From positions 268,067,425 through 268,131,424 of the forward strand of contig NC_081415.1 of assembly GCF_030272615.1 (NCBI RefSeq): a stretch of 64,000 nucleotides of DNA, written 5' to 3'. A program made the translations under genes and the position numbers. The notes beneath the pieces were generated by a model that searched no databases, had not been told where the DNA came from, and worked only from the letters and a program-made list of their open reading frames with translations. This DNA comes from Cryptomeria japonica. Lineage: Eukaryota; Streptophyta; Pinopsida; Cupressales; Cupressaceae. Positions 36,340 to 47,900 of this stretch are shown piece by piece; position 1 is the first letter of the stretch; each line of letters begins with the position of its first letter.

Positions 36340-36534
36340 TTATGGTACCATCGATTTTAGCCCAGGCAATCCAACCTGCAGGTCCATCCATCCAAATGGG
36401 TGAACAAACCGTTCTGCCACTGGGATATGCTCCATCTGCTGCAAAGGTTCTCTCATTTTAATCTCGTCCAGTTCCCTCATAAAGTTATGAAGGCCAATCT
36501 CAAAAGGTGCTTTGTCTTCCTCCTGTTGGTCCAT
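36340..36534 (-). other. Possible exon or gene fragment of unknown origin
   Basis: A 64-residue frame (PFEIGLHNFMRELDEIKMRE, ERFVHPFGWMDLQVGLPG) in a patch less AT-rich than its surroundings. A plausible acceptor, GACCAACAG/GAGGAAG, lies at its 5' end. I do not recognise the protein. It could be a terminal exon captured by a transposon, or chance. Confidence 0.3.
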
Positions 36535-36599
36535 GAAGATTTAAAATATTTTAAATGAACAAAAATAATTTTACAAATGGGAATTTACTTGCAAACCTC

Positions 36600-38281
36600 T
36601 TTACAATTGATTACTCTCAAATATCTATGTAATAAAAAGGAAAAAGAAAAATGTTTAGGTTTGTTTAAGGGATTTGCCTCAATCAAATCTATTTTTGGTA
36701 TTTTTACTTCTATAACAATCAGGATAGAGAGGGATAAAAAGATTATGCACATTCTTAATGTAAGTGAATTTAGAAATAAGAACAATGACACACTAAAAAT
36801 GAAGGAGAAAGGGATGTGATAACCCCAAAGTTCTTGGGGGCACAAAAAAAGAAAAATATTGTAGTAGCAATGAGAAATGAACATAATATCTTTTAGAGAC
36901 TTGAGGAGGCCAAGAGAGAAAGAGAGTTTGGCAGAATGCTCTAAAGAGAGCTATAAATGGTTGTAGAATGTAAGAGAGTAGTTAGAGAGATTGAGAGTGT
37001 TGTTAGAGAGACCAAGAAATTACTAAAATGAAAATATTATATTCAAATGTGAGAGGAGGGAAAAAAAGGAAGTTATTTTTTAGTCAATTCCACTAATTTG
37101 GGAAGGTGACAATTGAAAAACACTAGTAATGGCCATAAATAGAAAAATATCATGGGATAGACATCCACATGATACACTAGTGTCTAGACAATTTATTATA
37201 AAAAACAACAAGTGGTTAGAAAAACATAAGGTTAACATAAAGGCATAGTAAAAAGTAACCATGGGAAATGAATTTTGAGCATCTCGAGGAGGAAAAAGAT
37301 TGATGTGAGGGTTGAAATGAGAAAAAAAATAGACTAAGGGAATGGACATCAAAGTAGACACAGAATATAGCATGAAATTGCAAGGTTATGCAATTTTTGA
37401 CATTACACATGCATTTCTCTTAGCTTTTTTTTGTTTTTAAAGTGCGTCGGGTAAAATTTTTAACGTGACCCGTGACACTGGCGCGACATGTCCTCCGGTA
37501 ACACGTGAGCTAGAGGGTGACTAGACCTTGTGACCTTGTGCTTCACCACTGGAAGCTCTCACTAATCAAGCTAGGCCCCTAGCCCCATTTCTCTTAGCTT
37601 GTTTATATTAGGACATATCATTCATTTTTTTGTTTTATAGCCTTGTTAAAGGTGTAAAAATTGAATGTATGAACCTAATGTTGTAACCAATATTGTCGGG
37701 TATTTGCAAAGTTGAAGAAAAGGGTTTATTTGTCAGAGTTAAACTTGTAAAATTTGATCTCTTGATAAAATAAATTGTTATCCCATTCTCAAATTGTTTA
37801 TGAACAAAAATGATCTGACCAGTGGTCATTTGGTGATGAACCAAATTGGAATTTTGTTTTAAATTCCAAGGGAGGATCATCAAATTTTCTATTGAAATTC
37901 TATGGAGATGAGTGATGATCTAATACTTCATTGACATTGGAAAACAATTTGCATGCCTCTTAAGAATGTGTATACGTTGAATCTTTTTTATAGATATTTT
38001 TTTATCAATGATCTTGGATAGCTAGCATCTTCTAATGTAACGTTTTTTTAAAGTCTCAAGTAAACTTTTTAACATGATCAATGAAGCTATCATGACACAT
38101 CCTTTGGTTCCAACTGCAATGCTTTTGACCTAGAGTTATGAATTGGTGAGGTAAAAAACATGGGACCTCATCCCCAAAAAGCAATGCTAAGGCTCAAACC
38201 TATGAGCACATTGGATCAATGAAGGTACAAGCCTTGTGATCACAATGATCTAATGAGGGTTTGAACCTTAGTAGTCACAAC
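36600..38281. other. Gene-free stretch
   Basis: AT-rich, with a GA-rich patch at about 36900-37060 and a GC-richer island at about 37437-37585 (GTGACCCGTGACACTGGCGC). Nothing here has coding support. Confidence 0.4.
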
Positions 38282-38580
38282 TGTTGGCAATATAACAAGG
38301 ATATTGAGAAGTTTGTTGATGATTATGGACATAACTGATTAAAGATGTTTTACTGTCTTGATATTATTATTTTGTCATTGATGTCAAGAAATTGATTTTC
38401 TAATTCAGTATGATGTTGCCATATCTTAAGAAATATGATATGAAGATCATAAAGAAGTCGGTAAAGACACAGGAAAGAATATGATGAATAACGGGATAAG
38501 TTATTCAATGGGCAACTCTACCACCACTTAACCAACACACTATGAGAAGAACCCATCTAATGTAACTTTGAATATTATAA
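38282..38580 (+). mobile_element. Possible LTR start fragment
   Basis: Begins TGTTGGCAATATAAC and continues TTTTGTCATTGATGTCAAG, a layout I associate with copia-type LTRs of large plant genomes. No partner LTR or coding region is seen, so it is a low-confidence call. Confidence 0.3.
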
Positions 38581-39628
38581 ATTTTATGTTAAATTAATCA
38601 ATTTTAGTAATTTATTTTAAATGCTTTGATTGCTAGATATTTAATATGCCATATAATTTTGGGTACCCAAGGGTACTACTATATACTTTGATATGTATAC
38701 TAGACATTCAATGTCAAATTGATTTATTTATGAAACGTATTTAAATAGATTCCATGCCTAGAGATATAAACTAAGATCCAAATCAATACCATTCATTGGA
38801 GGACATAGCCAATAAAATCCAACTTCAATCCTAAAGGAGAGTTGGATGTTGTTTATGGTCATTTCCTCTTTTGATTTGATTTGATGTGAACATGCTAGGA
38901 CTAGGTAAAATGATGCAAAATTGGTCCAATATTCAACATAAACAAACAAATACAAAACTAGAAGCTAACATAGAAGTATAGATTTTGAAATGAGACACAA
39001 AGAAGAATTTGTTACTAAAATCTAGAGCTAAAAGTGTCAATAAAGTGTGCTAAGTTCCATCGACACAAAGGTGCTTATTGTTAGCTAAGAATTTGGATTA
39101 CATATTAGGATGCTCTATAGATCATTCCTCCAAAATTTAGCCAAAAAGTGTTGGTTAGGTGTGCAAATTGGAATAGACCTAGGGTTTTCGCTTGTTCAAA
39201 GTCTAAAATTTTTCATCTATGTTTGCTTTATGCAAATCTGCAACTTTCTATTATCAAATATGTAACCTACACATAGAGAAGAGAGGGAAATGGTTGTCTT
39301 ATATAAGGGTTTCCCTAAGTCAAACCCCATGTTGGTATTTCGTCCTCCACAACTATAGTGATGAGAAAGAGAGCTTACCCTTGGTAGAGTAGAGGCTAGA
39401 TCATAAATGAAATGTTGAATTGACAAGATTATACCTTAGGATTGATAATGGTGGTGTTGTAATTCTCTTTAGATAAGTCTTCCAAGTCTTGATGCAATAA
39501 CATGACAAATCGTAACGAAATTTGTCATGAAAACATATTTGAAAATAAGTTGTAGCTTAGTGCTCCTTGTACTCAAATTTTCTCTTGAATGAAGGAATTA
39601 GGACTCTTGAATTGGAATGATAGCATGT

Positions 39629-40665
39629 TGTAATACCCTAAAAATGGTCATCTAAACCACGAGTCTGTGATCTCAACTACATCACCAAGGTCCTAACCAA
39701 AGACAATTAAATCAATCTTGAGCACCTAATTAATTAATTCTTAAATCATCAATTGCACATGGTAAATAAATCATCTTAAATTAATTAAATATTTATTTAA
39801 TTAATTAATCATTCCAAGTAAATCAATTTGATCAATTATCCTATTTATTTAATTAAATATCTTAGTATATTTAATTAATAAATCAATTTGCCATTAAATC
39901 ATTAAAAATAAATTAATTTGAAAAAAGGAATTGAATTTGGAAAAAGGAATCAAATTGAGATATCTTGAAAATCTAATAAATTGAAAAATCTCAGAAAAGC
40001 AATTAAATCAATTAAATCTCAAAATTGAATAAAAATATGGAATAAATTAGTTTTTCTGATTTTATCTTAATTTTAGCTTAGTTTCCTTTAAAACTGAGAA
40101 AAGCAGTCAATCACATCAATTCACCTGGATTGTGCTTCCTCTTGGAGAATCTTGACTGCTCATCATCATTCGATCTGAATTGTTGGTTTCTTTCTGGATT
40201 TTTTATAAATTCAGGCCCTCATCTCCCAATCAGAAAACCCTGGAGATTTTATTGTTATTATGATGTTTTTGCTCTAGGTTCATTGAGATTATGTGCATTG
40301 AGATTATTGCATCTTAGTCCTTTGCATATTAGTTTAATCATATTACTTAAATCATATAGCTTGATAATCATTGCTTGCATTCATAGAGCTTTGTTTGTTT
40401 AATCTTGTGTCCATCTAGCTTAATATTGAATTCATTTAATTTAATCTTGCATTCATATAGATTTAAATCCTCCATCTTGGTGTAGTCTAGTCACTGGTAT
40501 TGCTTAGACAAATCTGAGAGCAAGTCTATACTCGCATCTTTTAGGAGGCAATAGGCCGATTTGTTATGGTTTTAATATATTCATGGATTATATTTGTCTA
40601 ACCATGCATGCAATGACTTATTGAAGTGTTTGTGTCTTACAACTTACAAATTACCACTTTTTACA
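39629..40665 (+). repeat. Element D 5' LTR
   Basis: Collinear with 60143-61175 over its whole length with a few substitutions and small indels. It is rich in TTAATTAAATATTTATTTAA palindromes. The exact 3' end (TTTTTACA) is uncertain by a few bases. Confidence 0.9.
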
Positions 40666-40721
40666 CACATGTCCCATTTAATCAACATGACCCATTTAAT
40701 CAACTTGTCAAAACAAAGCAA

Positions 40722-40950
40722 AATATGATCCAAAAAGAAGAAGAAAAATCTAAAAGGACACAAAGGCCCACTAAGAAATTGAAAGAAAAATCAAAAGTTA
40801 TATGGGTTCCTAAGGCACTTGTAGAAGAAATGCATTCTAAGGAACTACAAACACATGAAAAATAAAAAAACCACGTGGATTCCTAAGCGGCTCCTTGAAG
40901 CACAACAGTCTAAAGAAATCCAAATTGACATCCAAAATTGTTGTTCCTCC
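40722..40950 (+). other. Element D unrecognised frames with a duplicated motif
   Basis: A plus frame reads KVIWVPKALVEEMHSKELQT, and a following frame reads TTWIPKRLLEAQQSKEIQID. The W-I/V-P-K-x-L-V/L-E...K-E-L/I-Q motif is therefore tandemly duplicated just inside the 5' LTR. Function unknown; it may be the remnant of a gag-like frame. Confidence 0.3.
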
Positions 40951-41404
40951 ATCCAAACTTTCCAAATCTATTCTTCCATCACCTCCTTCATCCATTTTGG
41001 ATCCTTATGTCCCAAAATCCCTAGTTGTTCCTCCATCCAAATGTCTAAATCTGAGATCCACTTTTCCTCAATCACCCCATGACCCCTCAAGATGTGTGCC
41101 AATGGTGATCTCCCCAACATTTCCATTCACTCATGCACCAACCTTTCAATATCTGATCCATTATCCAACACCTCTTTTTCACCCTTCCATCCCCCTTATC
41201 CAATCCTTTGCATAAGACTTTATCCTAGTTTCATTTCATCATCCTACCAACATCTTTGAGCATACCTTCATAGCCATGGTCTATTGCAAAACATATTCCA
41301 AGGGTACCATCCAAAGAAGCGAGACACTGGAGTCCTTCTTCCATCTCCTATCATGCATCCAATATCTTCCAAAAATGAAAAAAAAATCAGAAAAGAAGTA
41401 AAGA

Positions 41405-41500
41405 GAAATAATTTCATTCATGTGTGAAAGCCACTTCTTGTGGCCCCTTGGGCAAGCACCATGATGAAAATCTGGCAAACAGGTGTCATGTGTAATCCAT
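41405..41500 (-). other. Block conserved among elements A, B and D
   Basis: The minus strand reads TTTTCATCATGGTGCTTGCC, then GGGGCCACAAGAAGTGG, and AATGAAATTATTTCTCTT. It is clearly homologous to 26100-26215 and 51270-51365 in the same (antisense) orientation relative to each element. Its role is unknown. Confidence 0.75.
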
Positions 41501-43986
41501 TATCCTCTTGTACTTTACACTAGGGGCAAGTTCCATCCGTGTACATCCATCTATTATCCCTCTTCCTCCATTATCCCTTATTCGCTCTATCTACATGCAT
41601 ATCCCTTTTCCACCTTTGATCTTGACAAGGTTAAGGATCTTTACAGGCTTTGCATCTCCTATCTATTGCACTTGATCCACACCCTTCAACTCCTATCCAT
41701 TATTTTATCTATTTCTTACTTTTATCCTTCATTACCACCTTTGATCTTGCTTATCCTATTTGCCTCCTATCTAAAACCCATCTCTTGATTTTGATCAAAA
41801 TTAAGGACATAGAATGTAACAAACCTCTTGACATGGTCATTTCTTTGGACCATATGACATTCGTTACACCATACCCTTGCTTTATATTTCTATATTTGGT
41901 CCCTTTTCTTGGATTGACATTGCGAGATAGTCCTTGGAATCGCGTAAGCCTCATCCATCATTCACTTATCCATTTTTATCCCATTTATTCATTCATTTGC
42001 TCAAAATCCCTTTCACCTTGCTAGACACAAGGGGCGAACATTAAAAAATCATAAAAATCATAAAATGTCCTGAAAAAATCATAAATATCCTAAAAAAAAT
42101 CATAATAATCATAAAATATCCTGAAAAAAATCCAAAAAAAAATAGAAAAAATGTCCTTAAAAAAAGCCCTAAAAATAAAAAACTCACAAAATTAAAAATT
42201 GAAAAATCAAAGCAAGAAAGCATAGACCATCCATCAAACCAAATCAACAACAGACAAACTCTCAAAGTCTACAATCAAACTTATCGCATGTCTTGTTAAT
42301 AAATCTATCAAACTCTATCAAACATCAACATGTCTTATACAAGGAAGGGTACACTCGAAACCAAACAGATCGGTCTTATACGGGGTACTCACTCTTTTAA
42401 ACCAGACATTCCTATCAATGATCACACAAATCAAAACAATGGCATAGATCAATATGTCTACTGGATTTTGTCCAGGTTAGTCTTATTTCTTTTACTGAAG
42501 TGCTCCATTTATCAACACAAATTTGGCATTTCCTATTTTATTTCTCGCTTTCCTACATCTTCGCTTTAGCTTGTACATATCCTTCAGTCGCTTTTGTGAC
42601 ACCCTGGTTCTTTTAGAACCCTCATGGCTTGAAACCAATTAACGTCCTAGTCTTAGGGTAATCGACTGATCAATCTAAATGTCCTAAGCAGTTTAACCAA
42701 GTCATCTTTCTCTTGGTAGTACCAGGTCATCCAATCTAAGTTAGACACTTGTCTCTTATCCACTGCAAGGTTTTACCATCGAGTAAACACACAAAACAAG
42801 AACATTGGAAACAATCACTAAAATTGTTTGAGGTATGATTGAAATTTTCTTTGTGTGTTGTCTTTTAAATTGATTTTCATTTGTTATTCCCTCTGAGTAA
42901 CTCGAGGAAGTCTATCTTGACTAAGAGGAGCAAGGACTGGGGGCATAATACTTTTCTTTGTTTTCTACTTGTAGGAATAATTCTGATGATTTGGAAACAT
43001 CTCATAAGCGGGGTGTTTGTGATAAGTGCCTTCACATCAAGGTGAACTCGCCACACATACCTCAACTTCATTTATTTGTATGCTACAGGGAGGTTGGAAT
43101 TATTTCCTTGTCTGTTTGAGTAAATTTCTTTATTATGCAATATTGGATGCATTCTTAATCTGTCCTAGGATATGAATGATAAAAGGGTCATTGTGGACAA
43201 GATACTAAGTATTGCACACTAGCAACATTCAGGTCATCTTGGCTCTTTATACCTTGGTTCTTATGTTCACTTGCTAGATCAAAAGGGCATGACAATCAGG
43301 TCATCCTGGCTTTTCATGCCTTGATGCTTATGTCTATTTCCGACATTGTAAAACACTCAATGATGATAACTAAGCATACCAAATCCAGTGACTAAGTTTT
43401 AGGTTGCATTCATCCAAAATTTTGTGCATTTCAAGTGATTTCAACATGATACAATTTATCTCTTTGTCTTTTGAATGAGAGCCTGAATTTGAAACAATCA
43501 TCATTTCTTCATTAAGTGGTCGACTGCAAATCATCATCATCGACATGACTGAGTACTTGTGTATGGAATTTACAATTCCTACATGAGATGTTAGTTGCAT
43601 ACATGAGAATATCATATAGATCCAAAATCCATTGCATATTCATTTACATCCATAGTATTACATTGAAAAAACAAAAAACTATAGTAAACATGGCATGGCA
43701 TTCACATATACATTTGCATCATCATGTTCATCCATTAAGTTATTCATTTGCATGAAAAAATAAAAATATCCATGATCATAAGCAATATAGACATACATAT
43801 AAATCATCTCATATCAATCAACACAAGTACAATGAGGTCGAATCATGTGTCGTGTATATATATATATATCATCAAAAATCTCAATGTCAAAAGGGTACAA
43901 ATGATCTCAAAATGTCATATACAATATCAAAGCAAGAAATATATTGAATACAAAAAAGGGGTACAAAATCTGGGAGATACAAAAAT
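41501..43986. other. Element D non-coding interior
   Basis: No recognised coding sequence. It includes an A-rich AAAATCATAAA repeat tract (42030-42130) and a roughly 90-bp tandem duplication (about 43228-43340, CAGGTCATCTTGGCT and CAGGTCATCCTGGCT). Confidence 0.5.
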
Positions 43987-45786
43987 CTAACTCTCCGCCT
44001 CTCCTTCATCGCTCGGAGGAGGAGATGGTGGCTTCTGAATAGGGGCATCATCCTATTTGGGTGCCCTAGCTCCCTTTGACTGATCCATATACTGTGAATA
44101 AGGCACAACCTGCCTATCCATAGGGACTGATGTGCTATAGGCTGCCACGTAAGATGCTGCCTTGCTCGTTTGATGAACAACCTCGCGTTGAAGGTTGTCA
44201 CACTCTGCTCTCAAGCTCTGGACTTGTTGATCCCGCTCTGTTATCTAAGTCTGAGCAACTGCCAGCCATGTCTGTAGTCCACACACTCTACCCCTCAAGG
44301 CACAAATGATATTTGTAGGTTCCTAACCTCCTGCTCCAACCTCCTCACCTCTACCACCCTGCTCCTCTTTCCTCAGTCAGACCTATCTAGGAGCATCCTC
44401 ACCGCCAGGGTTCATTGCCACACCCATCTCTACATCTACTGTGGCCTCTCCTCCCCTATCACCACCTACATCTCCACCAACTTCTCCCAATGACCCTCCC
44501 TCTCCCCTCTGACGTTGTCATCTTGTGATAGGTGCTTTGCTATTGCTCACACCCAGATCTCCTCCTCCCCTCCTAAGTTTCACCTCTCTCTAAGTTCACG
44601 CAAGAACATCATCACCCTCATCTATCTAAGGGGCAGGCTCTCTAGGATTTGTGAATTAAGGTAATTGATGTCTCTGGAACCAATCCCTAAACTGGGGAAT
44701 TACCCCCGCATCTGCAACATCATCTAGATAATCCCACCATTGTGGTTGTAATCCTGATAACTCTTATATGGCCAGGGCATATGATAGTCTATACCCCCAT
44801 CCTCGCCTCTCCTCATCAACAAATCTGGCATAAGCTGTAAACTCCTAGGAAACACTCTGTGGCCTCCCATACTGCCTCAAAACTCTACTAACTACAAAAC
44901 GCTCAATGATCATTGAAGATCTACCCAAAAGTGGTTGATTCGTAAACATATCTCTCTGCTGCCTCCTCCAATCATCTCACACCTCTAAACCCCTGTATAG
45001 TCTCCAGACTACTACTATCATGCCATCTAGTTGTCGCCTCTAGTAGTTAGTCTTCCTTAGGTGGGGTTGTGTGATATATCCTGCATATCTCTATACAATC
45101 GGCTGACTCTCTTGTCGCACATCATCCACAATCGGCCTACAAACTAGGATGTGCTCCCAGACCCAAATTTGCAAAACTAATACACTGACTGCCATACTCT
45201 TTGCCCCTCTATAGGCGATCTCATACATCTCGTGGTACATATGGGCTAGTAAGCATGGGCCCCAACCTAATCTCACAGGATGAGTAAGAAATCTCTCTAG
45301 CATCCTACCCCATCCACACAAAAATCCCTGTTGTCCTCTATCTGGCATCACAAAGCAGCCTATAATACCAGCCAAAACACAAGCAAGGGGGAACTATGCA
45401 CCATATCTGATCAAAATATTGTCCCATATGATAGAACGATCAAGGATAGTGTCATCATGAAATATGCGTCTAACTATCGCAATACCTTGTCGTGGTGCAA
45501 CATCGTAATCCACCTTATCCCCAACAAAAGGTATCCTCAAAATCCTGTATATGTCCTCAGAAGTGATAGTCATCTCCCTAGTCGGCAAGTGAAATGTGTT
45601 GTGCTCACTATGGAATCGCTCAACTAAAGCAATCAACAAACCATGATTTATGTGGATATCAATCATCTGAAGCAAGTATCTAAATCCACACAATCCAATG
45701 TGTCCTCTTTGTGCATATGACAAGTCTTGCACTAATCTCATAGTAGGTGGAAATGTACATATAAATTGAATATCTAGCAACTGAAC
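43987..45786 (-). pseudogene. Antisense PMD gene, copy C (diverged, in element D)
   Basis: Exon 2 begins after the acceptor TTTTGTAG at 45786. It reads VQLLDIQFICTFPPTMRLVQ, then YAQRGHIGLCGFRYLLQM, HSEHNTFHLPTREMTITSED, YRILRIPFVGD, the CGWGRMLERFLTHPVRLGWG block and PPPSDEGEAES at 43990. This is the same PMD fold as copies A and B but clearly a different lineage. One frame holds for 1.8 kb with about sixteen in-frame stops (mostly TAG, some TGA, two TAA) and no net frameshift. Exon 1 was not identified; it would lie beyond the nested element B. The gene is inactive. Confidence 0.85.
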
Positions 45787-45978
45787 CTACAAAATTCAAC
45801 AAAAAAATCATCAGTACGTGACCAAATTTGAGCTAAGAATGTGTCAAAAATGCTAAAAAATTTAAATTTACAACATTGAAAATAAAAAATTGATGATTAG
45901 ACTCTCAAACATATGCATTGTTTCTCATACGATGAAACATAGAAATGTAGAAAATTCATATGAGTACATATTACGAGT

Positions 45979-46755
45979 TGTATATGGTGAAAATGGATAA
46001 CAATAATAACAAAATTGAAAGGCTAAATGAATTCAACCACAAAACCCTAGCCTAACAATAACAAAGATCCACCATAACATATGAAGATTACCTAAGACAA
46101 TGCAAATCAAATGAAATCACAAAGATTGTACCATTACATGTCCAATAGGGTTTGGATCTCCATTCTTCCTATCTCCATTGATCTTGCTTGATATATTTGC
46201 TCTCAGATTTTATGTGCACAAGAGCTCAACAAAGAACGGAATGTGGTTGCAAGTAGGATCGTAGTGTAGTCAAGTCCTTAAGATGAATGATTAGCTAGGT
46301 TGATTAGGATGATTGATTAGGGTTTGATAATGAAGGAAGCATCTCCTTATATAGAAGACACAATATGAAATGGAGGGATAAGATTGAGAGGTGTAAAAGG
46401 AGGTCGGCTATGATTAGAGGGTAGGTAGAAGAAATAATAAAATAATGAAAGGGGTAGGTAGTGTATGAATTAAGAGATGAATGACATGTGTCATGGGTAG
46501 AAAAGGTTAATGAATTAATTAAATAAATAAAGATTTATTTAATTAATAGAAGAAGTGGGATAATTAAATAAATAAAATATTTATTTAATTTAGGAAAAGG
46601 ATAATTTAAATAAATAAATGCATTTATTTAAATGAGAAATAAGGCTAGAAGAGGATAAATGAATTAATTAAATAAATAAAGATTTATTTAATTAATAGAA
46701 GAATTAGGCTTAGATAATTAAATAAATAAAGACTGGACAATTTTGGGTGTCTACA
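45979..46755 (-). repeat. Element B 3' LTR
   Basis: TGTATATGGTGAAAATGG ... GTGTCTACA, nearly identical to 57932-58703. It differs from A's LTR by a replaced middle segment (TTAAGATGAATGATTAGC in place of GCCTATGTTCAAAAGCG), so A and B are subfamilies. Confidence 0.92.
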
Positions 46756-46771
46756 TTTTGCCCCTCTTTGA
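46756..46771 (-). other. Element B polypurine tract
   Basis: The minus strand reads AAAGAGGGGCAAAA against the 3' LTR, identical to element A. Confidence 0.85.
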
Positions 46772-47224
46772 GACAATGCGGCTTGTCACGTTGTTTCAAA
46801 GAAGATAAGATGAACTGATACAGAGTTACCCCAAGATGGGAATGATATGCCCCCTCGAGAGATTAGGTGAAAATGTCTAAAAAGATTGCAGATAATCTCT
46901 CAATAAGAAAGACGAGATAGAATGGACTGACCGGATAAAGAAGACTAACTCGAGAAACGAGGGTTAGGGTAGTCTATAAGATAGACCACGGGCAAAATAC
47001 ATCCTCATTGTCATCCACACATCCACGAGAGCAGAGTGCAGAGCGAGAAAAGAGCAGCAGCAATGGCTTTCGTTCACAGATTTGACCGCGTTTGTCGATT
47101 TCAGAGGCCAATAGAGGCAGGAGAGCCGGTAAGTACCACCAAACCTCCTCGTACTTCAATGCATTTATGGTTGTCATTAATGCATGGTAGATAGGACAAG
47201 AAATGTGCTTTAGGTTAGGGTCCA

Positions 47225-47515
47225 AAAATGTCAAAAAACGTCTAAGCGTGTCTGCGTTGGTGCCAAGCGCATATGTGTCCGCTAGGCGCGTCTGGGTTTG
47301 TGCCAGGCGCGTCTGTGTTTGGAAACGTGTTTGCGTCGAATGCGGCCGCGTTTGTGTTGTGTAGGAGCGTCTGTGCCAAGAAGGCACGTCTATGTCGCCC
47401 AGGCGTGTCTGTGCAGAGCATAGGCACGTTTGTGTTTTTCAGGCACGTCTATGCAGTCTTTAAGCACGTTTATGTCAGGAAAGTGCGTTTATGTCCAAAA
47501 ATGTGAATTTGCGTC
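47225..47515 (+). repeat. GCGTCTGTG minisatellite in the PMD intron (B)
   Basis: More than ten degenerate units of the type AGGCGCGTCTGTGTT / GCACGTTTGTGTC, CpG-rich in an AT-rich region. The same motif in the opposite orientation fills two blocks near the other LTR (56110-56345 and 57550-57780). Confidence 0.8.
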
Positions 47516-47621
47516 TTCTAGGTCAAATCGACAGTTCTTTGATAAACATACGCTATCAATTGGATAAGCTGCTAAGAGGATACACTCAAGCAGGTCCTTT
47601 AGGGAAGACTAGGATAGATCA

Positions 47622-47900
47622 AGGCACTTTGTGATAAACAGTGAGTACCAAGATAGAGTACTTTGTGATGAACAGGGAGTACTAGAATGTGAGCAGCACT
47701 TTGTGATGAACAGCGAGTGCAAATGTGAGCAGCACTTTGTGATGAACAGGGAGTGCAAAACACGTAGTACTTTGTGATGAACAGGGAGTACCACTAGGAT
47801 AGAAGCAACACTTTGTGATGAACAGTGAATGTCACTAGGATAGAATGCCATATGTACTTAGATAAAAAGTAGCATTTTGTGATAAACAGTGAATGCCACT
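47622..47900 (+). repeat. Intronic hairpin minisatellite, seven units (B)
   Basis: Units share the core TTGTGATGAACAG, bounded by GTACT...AGTAC, GCACT...AGTGC or GCATT...AATGC. The arms change together so that pairing is kept in five of seven units. The array ends about 30 bp before the exon 2 acceptor. Confidence 0.85.

Noticed and set aside
37437-37585. GC-rich island as a SINE or MITE
   Set aside because: No terminal repeats, target duplication or convincing pol III boxes could be seen.
38262-38282. GGTTCAAACCC on the minus strand as a pol III B box (SINE or tRNA)
   Set aside because: No A box at the right distance and no tRNA fold.
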